A DNA stretch of 51,628 bases from Cobetia crustatorum (lineage in GTDB: Bacteria; Pseudomonadota; Gammaproteobacteria; Pseudomonadales; Halomonadaceae). Below, piece after piece: positions 36,760 through 46,335 of the stretch (positions are counted from its first letter, which is position 1; every line of letters begins with the position of its first letter). The notes below the pieces were generated by a model, which saw only the letters and a list, made by a program, of their open reading frames with translations, was not told the DNA's origin and ran no database searches. The stretch covers positions 1-51,628 of the forward strand of contig NZ_JEMF01000083.1 of assembly GCF_000591415.1 (NCBI RefSeq), read 5' to 3'. A program made the translations under genes and the position numbers.

Positions 36760-37749
36760 TTACTCGCTGACGGTGGTCAGGTTCTTCTCGATCGCCAGCT
36801 TGCGCATGGCCGTCACGGTCTCTGGTGTCTTGTCGATGCCCAGCTGCCAGATACCGTCGGTGACCAGCGCATCCAGACGTGAAGCATCTTCGGGTGAGAA
36901 CTCGGTCGGCTGCATGCCTGCCGCTTCCAGTGACTTCCACTCATCGATGGCCAGCTTGTCCATCACCGGCGCGATCTCGGTTTCAAGCTGACGACCTTGA
37001 TCCAGCAAGACTTGCTGCTGTTCCGGCGAAAGGCTGTTGAAGGCATTCAGGTTCATCAGCACGAAGTTGTAGGTCTGACCGAAGGTCGGCTTGGAGAAGT
37101 AACCGGCCACTTCCTGCCAGCCCATGTCCTTGACGCCGTTCAGGCCCCAGGCGGCACCGTCGATCACGCCGCGGTCCATGGCGGAGTAGACATCGCCGCT
37201 CGACATCAGCACCGGTGTGCCACCCATGCCCTTGGTAACGTTGGTATAGGTCGGGCTGCCGCGCAGGCGGCGACCATCCAGACCCGGTGAGCCTTCAATC
37301 GGCTTCTTGAGTACGTACTGGAAACCACTGCTGCCCAGCGGCGGAATCGAGATCAGCTTGAGGCCGAGTGTCTGGTAGTGCTCATCGACCAGATCCCAAA
37401 GGCCGGATTCACGCGTCTGCTCAGGGTTGACCTTGATCGCATCCATCGCAGCGCCGACACCGGTAGTGTTGGTGTGATACGCGGCGTGGGTGTAAAGCAA
37501 CTGGAAAACACCTGCGGCCACTGGCTGCAGCTGCTCGAACGGCGACACGACATCGGGGCCGGTCAGCTTGATGGAGAGGTCTGCCGTGTCGTTGGCTTCG
37601 ACTTCCTTGATGAAGCGCTGGGCAATTTCACGCGAGTAGGCGCTGGTTTGATCGTAGCTTGCGAGCATGCGCAGCTCGGTCGCCATGGCAGACGTCGCGG
37701 GCAGCAGGGCAAACAGCGGGAGCAGTAGGGTGGGCTTGAGTGTTTTCAT
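36760..37749 (-). CDS. TRAP transporter substrate-binding protein (DctP family)
   Basis: 329 residues. Signal peptide MKTLKPTLLLPLFALLPATSAMA, then the mature DctP fold: YSREIAQRFIKEVEAND near the start, GLKLISIPPLGSSGFQYVLKKPI, the GRRLRGSPTYTNVTKGMGGTPVLMSSGDVYSAMDRGVIDGAAWG segment with the conserved Arg that holds a carboxylate, and WQEVAGYFSKP. It delivers an organic acid to the DctQM pair downstream. Ligand not predictable. Confidence 0.9.
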   Translation of the reverse strand: MKTLKPTLLLPLFALLPATSAMATELRMLASYDQTSAYSREIAQRFIKEVEANDTADLSIKLTGPDVVSPFEQLQPVAAGVFQLLYTHAAYHTNTTGVGAAMDAIKVNPEQTRESGLWDLVDEHYQTLGLKLISIPPLGSSGFQYVLKKPIEGSPGLDGRRLRGSPTYTNVTKGMGGTPVLMSSGDVYSAMDRGVIDGAAWGLNGVKDMGWQEVAGYFSKPTFGQTYNFVLMNLNAFNSLSPEQQQVLLDQGRQLETEIAPVMDKLAIDEWKSLEAAGMQPTEFSPEDASRLDALVTDGIWQLGIDKTPETVTAMRKLAIEKNLTTVSE

Positions 37750-38280
37750 TGAATTATCCGCATTATCGTTATTTTTGAGTTCCCGAGATCGTAAGATCTG
37801 GAAGCTAGAGGCAGTGGTGAATACTGACCAAGTGGCCAGGAACAGGTGGCATCCTTGGTAAGCACTAGGGGTGCCTTCTCTGTCATCAACATGATGGTAC
37901 GCCTTCAATCTATGAGTCGCTCAGGCCACGGTCAACGAATCATCTTCCTTTTGGCTTTTCAAATTTCAATACTTGGTATTTATATTATTTATGTTAGTTA
38001 ATAAACTTATATTTATGCTCAAGATTGACACGTTGTAATTACAGATTGATCTGAAAGTCATGTGATTATCGCTGACGGAATTGAACATCAATTACCATTC
38101 GATAGTATATAGAATGCGACCATCAGAAACGCACGACACCCCTTCCAGAACCCCAGTGAAGGGTGCAGGAAAGGGTGTCGAAAGTACCTTGAAATGCAGC
38201 GTCGCTATCTGCACTCATTTCATGAATTCAGCTGCTGAGTTCTATTGGCCTAACCTCTGCATCAACGCCAGCAAGCACTA
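37750..38280. other. Promoter/spacer region, no gene
   Basis: 530 bases between the DctP start and the symporter stop. Positions 37970-38020 are strongly AT-rich and probably contain the TRAP operon promoter. The terminator-like hairpin at 38134-38180 is the only other structure. No convincing ORF. Confidence 0.5.
38134..38180 (-). terminator. Probable terminator of the sodium:solute symporter gene
   Basis: CGACACCCCTTCC (38134-38146) pairs over 13 bases, with one G-T pair, with GGAAAGGGTGTCG (38168-38180). The loop is 21 bases. Minus-strand readout ends in GCGTTTCTG, the same tail as the terminator at 16342. Confidence 0.5.
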
Positions 38281-39708
38281 TCACTCTGCGTTGGACGTTG
38301 TCGTCAGCGGTGATCGTGCCTGACGCAAGGCGAGTGGCATCAGTGCCAGTGAAACGGGTAAGCCAATCATCACCGGATGCAGTCCGAACGGATGCCCAAG
38401 TATCTGCCACATGACGGCAGTGGCGAGACCGCCCCACATCATGACCTGACCGCCACGCGGATTCGGCGTACGGCAACACAGCGCCACTATCGTGGGGACC
38501 AGTACCCCGCATACCAACATGGCGCTGCCCAGGATCCAGATATCCAGCAAGCGCGGCGCATAGAGCGCAAGTCCCAGTGAAATCAATGACATGGCGATCA
38601 CAGAGTGGCGGCTCATGCGTAGCATGAAGGCATCATCACGGCCTTTCATGCGCGGTTTGATGACGTCATTGGCAATCGACGAGGCACCCGCGATGAAGAA
38701 CGAATCCGCACACGAGATGATGGTCGCCAGCAGCACCACGACCATGCTGACCATCAACGGCAATGGCAGGGTCGCCTTGATGATGGCATAGAAGGAGAGA
38801 TCCGGATTGGTGACCGCAATGTCCAGCCCCAGCCTGGCGAAGCTGCCGATCAAGACCACCGCCGCACCGACCAGCAGCGTGAAGACGATGGCCACAGCGT
38901 AGCCGGTACGTGCCGCTCTGAGGCTGCGAGCGGCCCAGAAGCGTTGCCACAGGTCCTGACGCACGAACTGATAGGCACCGATGGTCAGCATGTAGACCGT
39001 CAATTCGTGGCCGGAAATGCCGGTCAGGCTCAGGAAGTCAGGGCTGTCAGTGGGCAGCGGCGCGGCCGACATCACCTCCCAGCTACCGCTGGCAAAATAG
39101 ACCATGCCCAGCAGGAAGAAGATACCCAGCGTTTGCAGGGTGCCGAGGATGGCGTCTGACCAGATCACCGCCATCAGGCCACCCAGCCAGGTCTTGGCGG
39201 TCAGCAGTGCCCAGGTCAGCAGGATGCCCACCGGCAGTGCCAGCCCGAAGACTAGCTTGAGCACCGTGGCCACCGCGACGAATTGCATGCCGGTGATGGC
39301 GGAGTAGGCGCACAGCACACTGATCAGGGTGGGGGTTCTTACGCCTTCACCGAAGCGACTGACCAGAAAGTCGGCCAGTGTCACCATGTTCAGGCGCTCA
39401 CCTTCAGAGTGAATCCTGGCGATGAAGAAGTAGAGCGCCACACCGGCAACGGTCATGCCGACCGGTAGCCACAGCTGGCCAAGCCCGAACGCATAGCCCT
39501 TGGAAACGAATCCCAATAATGTGGACCCTCCGACGGCGGTACCAATGAGTGTGCAGATCAGCGGGAAGGTACCGGTGGATCGTCCGGCAACATTGTAGTC
39601 GTCATAGGTCTTGATGCGGCGGAAGAAATAGAGCGAAAGCCCCATCATAAATACGCCACATGCTATGATCATGATCGAGAGGATGAAGGTTTCTCGGCTA
39701 TTGAACAT
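38281..39708 (-). CDS. Sodium:solute symporter (SSS family)
   Basis: 475 residues, ~13 membrane segments. The N-terminal TYDDYNVAGRSTGTFPLICTLIGTAVGGSTLLGFVSKGYAFG segment is the SSS signature region for sodium binding; further family motifs are WSDAILGTLQTLGIFFLLG and ISCADSFFIAGASSIANDVIKP. ATG 39708 is chosen because it gives the usual first helix; the frame upstream to 39834 has no support. It is divergent from a LysR regulator, so its substrate is probably the inducer-related compound. Substrate not predictable. Confidence 0.9.
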   Translation of the reverse strand: MFNSRETFILSIMIIACGVFMMGLSLYFFRRIKTYDDYNVAGRSTGTFPLICTLIGTAVGGSTLLGFVSKGYAFGLGQLWLPVGMTVAGVALYFFIARIHSEGERLNMVTLADFLVSRFGEGVRTPTLISVLCAYSAITGMQFVAVATVLKLVFGLALPVGILLTWALLTAKTWLGGLMAVIWSDAILGTLQTLGIFFLLGMVYFASGSWEVMSAAPLPTDSPDFLSLTGISGHELTVYMLTIGAYQFVRQDLWQRFWAARSLRAARTGYAVAIVFTLLVGAAVVLIGSFARLGLDIAVTNPDLSFYAIIKATLPLPLMVSMVVVLLATIISCADSFFIAGASSIANDVIKPRMKGRDDAFMLRMSRHSVIAMSLISLGLALYAPRLLDIWILGSAMLVCGVLVPTIVALCCRTPNPRGGQVMMWGGLATAVMWQILGHPFGLHPVMIGLPVSLALMPLALRQARSPLTTTSNAE

Positions 39709-39832
39709 CGTCTTTATTTCCGCTTTCTTGGTATTGTATTTAACGTCATAACAGCGTGAGTTGTCATAGCATATTGCACAGGCAAACTCGACTGTCGTAC
39801 GGATTTTCTCACGACATACAGGAAAAAGTGAC

Positions 39833-40888
39833 ATGCGGCCTATTCATGACACGCTGGACTGGAATCTACTGCGCACCTTCATTGTTATTGTCCAAGAGGA
39901 GAGTGTCAGTCGTGCAGCCGCACGTCTTTACCTGTCTCAACCCGCGGTCAGCCTGTCACTCAAGCGGCTGGAAGAAAGACTGGGGCAGCGATTGATCGAG
40001 CGTGATAGTCACCGCTTTCGGGTGACATCGGCAGGGCAGGTAGTCTATCGCGAAGCGGTGGAGATCTACGCCAATGTGGCACGTCTGGCGTCGGAGGTGG
40101 GCAATAGTCAAACGGAGATTTCCGGGCATGTCTCGCTCCTTTTCGTGACTGGCATTGAATGCCGTTTCCTTGATAGCGTCTTTGCACGCTTTCATCGCTG
40201 TTTCCCCCAGGTCACCTTCTCGATACAGGACATGTCCAGTCACGAGGTTCAGCAGGGCCTGTTGCAGCGCCAGGGGGCATTGGGAATCTGTCTGGCCCGC
40301 CAGACACCGGACCAGCTGATGTCACAGGTGTTGGTACGCCAGAGTTATCACTACTTCTGTGGCCAGACCCATCCGCTGTTTGGCCGCCAGAATCTGCCCC
40401 TCGAGGCGCTGCGCAGTGAGCGCTACATCTCGTTTGGCAGTGAGCAGCTGGATGGTGTGTTGTCGCCGCTGGCGATGTTCCGCGCCAAGGAAGGCCTGCA
40501 GGGGCCAGTGGTCGGCCAGTCCAGCAGCCTGCAGGAAATCCAGCGCATGGTGCATGCCGGCTGGGGCATCGGCTGCATGCCGGAACACATCGTCAGGCGC
40601 GAAGTCGAACAGGGTCAGCTGTGGCCGCTGCCGCCCTATGGCGGTGTCGCGGATATCGACCTGCATCTGATGTGGCACCGCGAGGCGCGCTTCAGTGCGG
40701 CCGAATCCACCTTCGTCGACTTCCTGCATAACGCACTCGCCAAGGTACCGCTGGAAGACCGCCTGCATCGCGGCCTTGAGTCCGTGCGTGCGCCAGAACC
40801 AGATGCCAAGACGGCAGCGCCAGAGAATCGATCGTCCGATACGCCGCGAATGATTGATTCCCTGACACTGCCGCCTGCGGATACCTAG
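39833..40888 (+). CDS. LysR-family transcriptional regulator
   Basis: 351 residues. The N-terminal winged HTH (DWNLLRTFIVIVQEESVSRAAARLYLSQPAVSLSLKRLEERLGQRLIERD) is classic LysR; residues ~90-300 form the effector domain (QRMVHAGWGIGCMPEHIVRREVEQGQLWPLPPYG). A ~50-residue polar C-tail is additional to the usual ~300 residues. AGGAAAA precedes the ATG. Divergent from the symporter gene and convergent with the aldehyde dehydrogenase, with overlapping stop codons (40885-40888), so it may control the symporter, the downstream catabolic operon or both. Confidence 0.92.
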   Translation: MRPIHDTLDWNLLRTFIVIVQEESVSRAAARLYLSQPAVSLSLKRLEERLGQRLIERDSHRFRVTSAGQVVYREAVEIYANVARLASEVGNSQTEISGHVSLLFVTGIECRFLDSVFARFHRCFPQVTFSIQDMSSHEVQQGLLQRQGALGICLARQTPDQLMSQVLVRQSYHYFCGQTHPLFGRQNLPLEALRSERYISFGSEQLDGVLSPLAMFRAKEGLQGPVVGQSSSLQEIQRMVHAGWGIGCMPEHIVRREVEQGQLWPLPPYGGVADIDLHLMWHREARFSAAESTFVDFLHNALAKVPLEDRLHRGLESVRAPEPDAKTAAPENRSSDTPRMIDSLTLPPADT

Positions 40889-42432
40889 TAGTCGAGATTG
40901 ATCCAGGTGGTCTTCAGGTCTGAATACTTGTCGAGGGCGTGCAGTGACTTGTCACGCCCGAAGCCAGACTGCTTGACGCCACCGAAGGGCACGCTGATAT
41001 CGCCATCGGCGTAGCAGTTGACCCACACCAGCCCCGCCTTCAATCGACGCGAGACACGGTGGGCGCGGGCCAGATCGCGCGTCCACAGCCCCGCCCCCAG
41101 GCCATAGACTGAGTCGTTGGCCATCGCGACCGCTTCATCCTCACCATTGAAGCGCGTCACGCCCAGCACTGGCCCGAAGATCTCTTCACGCATCACGGTG
41201 CTGTCATGGGCGCCTTCCACGATGGTCGGTTCCAGATACCAGCCGCCTGCGCACGCTGCGCTCGGTGGCAGCGAACCGCCTCCCTGATGCAGTGTCATGC
41301 CTTCCGCGAGTGCTGTCTCGACGAACCCCAGCACCTTCTGATGATGATCAGCGCTGACCAGTGCGCCCATGCGCGTGGCCGGGTTGAGCGGATCACCGGC
41401 CGGCATGGCGCGGGCACAGGCGATCAAGCGCGGCATGAAGTCGTCATAGATGGCGTCATCGACATACAGACGTGAGCCCGCGATACAGACTTCGCCCTGA
41501 TTGATGAAGATGGCATCAGCGGCCGCGCGCGCCGCCATGTCGAGGTCCGGGCAATCGGCGAACACAATATGCGGCGACTTGCCGCCGCACTCAAGCCACA
41601 CACGTTTGAGGTTCGACTCGCTGGCGTAGCGCATGAAGCGCTTGCCGGTGGCGGTAGAGCCGGTGAAGGCCAGTGCATCGACTTCCATGTGCAGGCCGAG
41701 TGCCTGTCCTGCCACTGCGCCCAGCCCTGGAGTGACATTGAAGACGCCCGACGGAATGCCGGCGTCAGTGGCCAGTGCCGCCAGACGCAGCGCACTCAGG
41801 CTTGAGGATTCGGCCGGCTTGAGTACCACGCTGTTGCCCAGCGCCAGCGCCGGGGCGAACTTCCAAGAGGCGATCATCAGCGGGAAGTTCCATGGCACTA
41901 CCGCCGCGACCACGCCCAGCGCTTCACGGGTGATGGTGGCGTGAACGTTCTCGCCCGTCGGTGCGATCTCGTCATAGTGCTTGTCGATGGCCTCGGCATA
42001 CCAGGCCACCGAGCGGGCGGTTTCCGCCAGATCAAAGCCCAGGCTGTCACCGATCGGCTTGCCCATCTCCAGTGTCTGCAACAGCGCCAGCTCTTCGGCA
42101 TGCTCGCTGATCAATGCCGAGAAACGCTGCAAGACTGCCTTGCGTGCCTGGGGTGACTGACGCGACCAGATGCCAGAGTCAAAGGCACGCCGCGCCGCTA
42201 TCACGGCGCGGTCGATGTCCTGCTCGGTGCAGGCGGTGATATGCGCGAGCACTTCACCGGTCGCCGGATTCCAGGCCGGGAAGGTATCGCAGCCGGTGCT
42301 TTCGACATACGCCCCGTCAATGAAGGCGCGGGTCTCGAAGACGAGCCCTGCCGCGCGTGCTTGCCAGTCGGCATGCGTCAGCGGGGCGGTAGAGGCCTGA
42401 ACCGAAGTCGCCTGATCAGAAGAGGTGCTCAT
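40885..42432 (-). CDS. Aldehyde dehydrogenase (PuuC-like class)
   Basis: 515 residues, intact. Motifs: VPWNFPLMIASWKFAPALALGNSVVLKPAE, AFTGSTATGKRFM, catalytic Glu in LECGGKSPHIVFADC, catalytic Cys in NQGEVCIAGSRLYV, REEIFGPVLGVTRF and the closing GGVKQSGFGRDKSLHALDKYSDLKT, the ending typical of gamma-glutamyl-gamma-aminobutyraldehyde dehydrogenase-type enzymes. Its start overlaps the upstream amidohydrolase stop (ATGA), so the pair is coupled. It is the last gene of the minus-strand cluster and would oxidise an aldehyde made by the TPP enzyme or lyase; the real substrate is unknown. Confidence 0.9.
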   Translation of the reverse strand: MSTSSDQATSVQASTAPLTHADWQARAAGLVFETRAFIDGAYVESTGCDTFPAWNPATGEVLAHITACTEQDIDRAVIAARRAFDSGIWSRQSPQARKAVLQRFSALISEHAEELALLQTLEMGKPIGDSLGFDLAETARSVAWYAEAIDKHYDEIAPTGENVHATITREALGVVAAVVPWNFPLMIASWKFAPALALGNSVVLKPAESSSLSALRLAALATDAGIPSGVFNVTPGLGAVAGQALGLHMEVDALAFTGSTATGKRFMRYASESNLKRVWLECGGKSPHIVFADCPDLDMAARAAADAIFINQGEVCIAGSRLYVDDAIYDDFMPRLIACARAMPAGDPLNPATRMGALVSADHHQKVLGFVETALAEGMTLHQGGGSLPPSAACAGGWYLEPTIVEGAHDSTVMREEIFGPVLGVTRFNGEDEAVAMANDSVYGLGAGLWTRDLARAHRVSRRLKAGLVWVNCYADGDISVPFGGVKQSGFGRDKSLHALDKYSDLKTTWINLDY

Positions 42433-43745
42433 TGCGCAGCCTCCTGCGGGTTGGCAACGACACCGGCACGTTCCAGCATCGCCAGCAGCAGAACATTGGC
42501 GCCGTCTTCGAGATCCTCCGGTTCGGCATTCTCGCTCTCGTTATGGCTGATGCCGTCCTCGCAGGGCACGAAGATCATCGCGACCGGATTGATGCCGGCG
42601 ATCTGCACGGCGTCATGGCCCGCGCCGGTTTCCATGTCGCGGAAGCTCAAGCCGAGATGTCGACTGGCACCGCGCACCATCTCGATCAGCGCCGGCGCGA
42701 AGGGCGTCGGCGGAATATGCTGCACTTCGATCAGCTCAACCTCGACGCGCTGCTTGTCGCTCTGATTGGCCGCGTGATGCTTGAGGCACAGCGCCTTGAG
42801 TCTGGCGTGCATCTCGGCGAGCACTGGAGGTTCGAGGTGGCGCAGGTCAACGCTGAAACGCACCTGGCCCGGAATCACGTTGCGCGAGTTGGGATGCACA
42901 TTGAACTCACCACAGGTCACGCGGCCGTTGGGCTGGTAGTCATCGGCCAGCGTCAGGATATCGCTGACCAGCGCGCAGGCGGTCTTGAGCGCATCGCGAC
43001 GGTAGGGCATCGGCGTCGGTCCGGCATGGGCTTCCTGACCGCTGACGACGACATCAAACCAGTGCAGGCCGAGGGAGCCGGTGACGGCGCCGATGGTGAT
43101 GGCTTCTTGCTCCAGCACTGGGCCCTGCTCGATATGCGCTTCAAAATAGGCCCCAAACTCATGGCTGCCCACGGGCACATCACCGGCATAGCCGGTGCGT
43201 TCCAGCGAGGCGGCAACGCTGTCGCCGTCGCGGTCGGTGGCGGCCAGTGCCTTCTCCAGCGGGATCAAGCCTGCATGCACACCAGAGCCCATCATCACCG
43301 GCACGAAACGGCTGCCTTCCTCGTTGGTCCAGATCACCACCTCCAGCGGTGCTTCGGTCTCGATGCCGCGTTCTTGCAGCACGCGCATGACTTCGAGTCC
43401 GGCCAGCACGCCGTAACAGCCGTCGAACTTGCCGCCGGTCGGCTGGGTGTCGATGTGACTGCCGGTGGCGATGGGCGGCAGGGCATTGTTACGGCCTGCA
43501 CGGCGCGCGAAAATATTGCCGATCTGATCGACGCGCAGTGTCAGGCCAGCGGCTTCCAACCAGCCGGTGACCAGCTCACGACCGGCGCGATCTTCCTCGG
43601 TCAGTGCCAGACGGCAGTTGCCGCCCTTGGGGGTAGCGCCGATCTTGGCCAAGGTCATCAGCGCTTCCCATAGGCGCTGGCCATCGACGCGCAGGTCGAG
43701 CGTTTCAAGAACATGATGAGGTGACTGGGGAGATGTTGTGCTCAT
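42429..43745 (-). CDS. M20-family Zn-dependent amidohydrolase (hydantoinase/carbamoylase type)
   Basis: 438 residues. Metal-site motifs of the allantoate amidohydrolase / N-carbamoyl-amino-acid hydrolase group are visible: TGSHIDTQPTGGKFDGCYGVLAGLEV, IWTNEEGSRFVPVMMGSG, EAHIEQGPVLEQ and ETGAGHDAVQIAG, with the dimerisation domain between (QEAHAGPTPMPYRRDAL). It cleaves a C-N bond in an N-carbamoyl or ureido compound. It lies between the aldehyde dehydrogenase and the TPP enzyme genes. N-carbamoyl-amino acid, ureidoglycolate and allantoate are all candidates. Confidence 0.88.
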   Translation of the reverse strand: MSTTSPQSPHHVLETLDLRVDGQRLWEALMTLAKIGATPKGGNCRLALTEEDRAGRELVTGWLEAAGLTLRVDQIGNIFARRAGRNNALPPIATGSHIDTQPTGGKFDGCYGVLAGLEVMRVLQERGIETEAPLEVVIWTNEEGSRFVPVMMGSGVHAGLIPLEKALAATDRDGDSVAASLERTGYAGDVPVGSHEFGAYFEAHIEQGPVLEQEAITIGAVTGSLGLHWFDVVVSGQEAHAGPTPMPYRRDALKTACALVSDILTLADDYQPNGRVTCGEFNVHPNSRNVIPGQVRFSVDLRHLEPPVLAEMHARLKALCLKHHAANQSDKQRVEVELIEVQHIPPTPFAPALIEMVRGASRHLGLSFRDMETGAGHDAVQIAGINPVAMIFVPCEDGISHNESENAEPEDLEDGANVLLLAMLERAGVVANPQEAAQ

Positions 43746-43746
43746 G

Positions 43747-45506
43747 TCAGACTCCTGCCTGTGCGGTGGTCGCGTTGCGGGCCAGGGCATCTTCGCGAAT
43801 GCCGCTCAGCAGCTTGCCGGGGGCGATGCCGTCCGGGTCATAGCGCAGCTCGATCAGGGCCGGCAGGCGCTCGCGATCAGCGAATTCCAGCGCGCGCGTG
43901 AAGCTTGCCTCGAAGTCTTCGTCCTTCTCCACCACCTGACCGAGACCGCCATAGGCCGTCACCAACGCCGCGAAGTCAGGATTGGTGAAGGTCAGCGCGA
44001 TCTCACGGCCCGGGAAGTCGTTCTCCTGATGCGCACGGATGGTGCCCCACATGCCGTTGTTGAACACCAGTACCACGATGCCGACGCGATACTGCAGTGC
44101 CACTCCCAACTCCTGCATGTTCATCTGGAAGCAGCCATCACCGGCGTAGCAGACGGCGGGGCGCTCCGGGAACTCGAGCTTGCTGGAGATGGCGGCGGGC
44201 AGGCCGTAGCCCATCGAACCGACGGTCGGGGCCAGCGAGCTACCCAGCCCGCGGAAGCGTACATAGCGGTGGGCGTACAGTGCATAGTTGCCCGCGCCGA
44301 CGGTGATGCAGCCCTTGCCGTCGAGGATGCGATCAACCGTCAGGCTGACCTTGTCCAGACTCAGCGGGCCCGGCGACGGTTGCTCTTCCAGCGTGGCCAG
44401 ATAGGCGGTGCGGGCAGCGCGAGTGATGTCAGACCAGCGCGGTGCACTGTCCGGTGACAGGGTGGAGAGCGCCAGCGCGAAGCCGTTGACGTCGGTGTTG
44501 ATGGCCAGTGTCGGCTGATAGACACGGCCCAGCTCTTCGGGGTCGGCGTAGACGTGCACCAGCTTCTGTGTCGGCACCGGTGACTGAATCCAGCTGTAGC
44601 CTTCGCTGGTGGCTTCGCCGATGCGCGTGCCGACTGCGATGACCAGGTCACTCTCGACCAGCTGCTGACGCAGTTCAGCGTGCATGCCCATGCCGACGTG
44701 ACCGGCGTACTGCGGCAGTTCGGCATCGACGCATTCCAGGCGCCGCCAGGCGACGCCGGTGGGGATGTCGAAGCGCTCGGCGAAGCCTTCCAGCGCGACC
44801 TGGGCATCACGGGTCCAGCCACTGCCACCGACCAGCAGGAAGGGGCGCTCGGCACTGGCCAGCAGGCGCTTGAGTTCATCCAGCTGCGGCTGTCCCGGGT
44901 AAGTCATCAGGCGCGGATGCGGCTTGACGTCCGCGACCTGCGCCTCGCCCCACAGGGTATCTTCCGGCAGCGCCAGCACGACAGGCCCCGGACGCCCACT
45001 GCGCGCGACCTGATAGGCGCGAGCGATGTATTCCGGAATGCGTGAGGTGTCGTCGATCTGCGCGACCCACTTGGTCATCTCGCCGAACATGCGGCGGTAA
45101 TCGATTTCCTGGAAGGCTTCGCGCTCGATGAAGTCGCCCCCGACCTGACCGATGAACAGAATCATCGGCGTGGAGTCCTGATAGGCGGTATGCACGGCGA
45201 TGGAGGCGTTGGTGGCGCCCGGGCCACGCGTGACGAAGCAGACGCCCGGCTCGTTGGTCAGCTTGCCGTAGCTTCGGCCATGTAGCCCGCGCCACTTTCC
45301 TGACGGCAGACGATGGGCTCGATGGCGCCCTTGTGTTCATTCAGCGCATCGATGCACGGCAGGTAGCTTTCGCCGGGCACCAGGAAGACACGCTTGGTGC
45401 CGTGCAGACGGATCTGGTCGACGAGGATCTGTCCGCCATTGCGCAGCGGGTATTCAGAGGCAGTGGAGAAACCGGTGGTGTCAGAAGCAGCGGTGGCCTG
45501 AGTCAT
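43747..45506 (-). pseudogene. TPP-dependent enzyme (acetolactate synthase-like), frameshifted
   Basis: The start at 45506 begins a Pyr domain (GTKRVFLVPGESYLPCIDALNEH, with the catalytic Glu in RQESGAGYMAEA). The frame is lost about 45268-45274; the next frame gives YGKLTNEPGVCFVTRGPGATNASIAVHTAYQDSTPM and continues intact through the middle domain (LLVGGSGWTRDAQVALEGFAE) to the PP domain with TPP motif GDGCFQMNMQELGVALQYRV and NNGMWGTI. One missing C in GAAGC(C)TAC explains the break. Restored length ~586 residues. A 2-oxo-acid decarboxylase or carboligase (glyoxylate carboligase, sulfoacetaldehyde acetyltransferase-like) is possible; substrate unknown. Confidence 0.83.
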
Positions 45507-45534
45507 GGAGGTGCTCTCGTTATTGTTGAGGAGA

Positions 45535-46332
45535 TCAGAAGTGGGTTCGAGACGTCGGCTCGAGAAGTGGCATCGCCAGCGGCATCAGGTCGCTCAGCGC
45601 TTCCAGTTGTTCGGGGTGAATCACGCAGCGTGCCTTGAAGCCCTGCTGATTGGCCCAGTGTTGATCAGTGCCCAGGCCATTCTTCCAGCGCCATGGCCCG
45701 TCGATGGCCAGCCGCTGATGTGTCCGGCAGGCGGTCGCCAGTCGCACGCGCCACGGCTTGAGAGTCTCGGTGATCAATGTCGGGTCCTGGGTGGTCGATA
45801 GACCAAGATCAAGCGCCAGATCACCGGTGCCAATCAGCGCACCCAGCAGGCGTGGCGTATCGGTCGCCGGTGCGAGCAGCTCATCAACCGCCATCAGGCC
45901 TGCCTGGCTCTCGAGCGTGGCGATGCCTTTCAGGCTGCCTGTCGGTAGCTGATGCAGGCGTTCCTGCTCTGCGAGTGCGTGATCCAGCGTGACCAGATGC
46001 TCGCGGCACTCGACCGCCGGGAGAAAGACGGCGGCAGGACAGGCAGTGATATCGCCCATCGCATTCGTGATCAGGGCAGCCAGTTCTTCGCGCCCACCTT
46101 GCTCCAGCAGGTTGAGACGTACCGCCGGCCACAGATGCAGGCGACGGGCACGTCTGGCGAACTCGGCGAAACGACTGATCGCCAGTGCACGTCCTTCGGG
46201 GGCGGTGAATTCCTCGAGATCCACCACGATGGCGTCGGCACCGCTTTCCAATGTGGCGTCCAGCCGTACGGCATCGTCACCTGGCACGAACAACCAGCGC
46301 TGTGGCAGGGTCTGGTCAACAGAAGTCGTCAT
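45535..46332 (-). CDS. HpcH/HpaI aldolase / citrate lyase beta-like protein (CitE family)
   Basis: 265 residues from ATG 46332 (GGAGGG upstream; a GTG 3 bases earlier is possible). Family motifs: RWLFVPGDDAVRLDATLESGADAIVVDLEEFTAP, AVRLNLL, KGIATLESQAGLMAVDELL (catalytic Glu) and LGALIGTGDLALDLG (metal Asp), ending RCVIHPEQLEAL. These enzymes cleave or form C-C bonds in (acyl-CoA or 2-oxo) hydroxy acids such as malyl-CoA-type substrates. It is adjacent to the TRAP permease stop, so one operon is likely. Confidence 0.87.
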   Translation of the reverse strand: MTTSVDQTLPQRWLFVPGDDAVRLDATLESGADAIVVDLEEFTAPEGRALAISRFAEFARRARRLHLWPAVRLNLLEQGGREELAALITNAMGDITACPAAVFLPAVECREHLVTLDHALAEQERLHQLPTGSLKGIATLESQAGLMAVDELLAPATDTPRLLGALIGTGDLALDLGLSTTQDPTLITETLKPWRVRLATACRTHQRLAIDGPWRWKNGLGTDQHWANQQGFKARCVIHPEQLEALSDLMPLAMPLLEPTSRTHF

Positions 46333-46335
46333 CAC

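Noticed and set aside
42432-43673. 413-codon plus-strand ORF
   Set aside because: It mirrors the M20 amidohydrolase codon for codon on the other strand; the minus-strand protein has clear metal motifs and this one has none.
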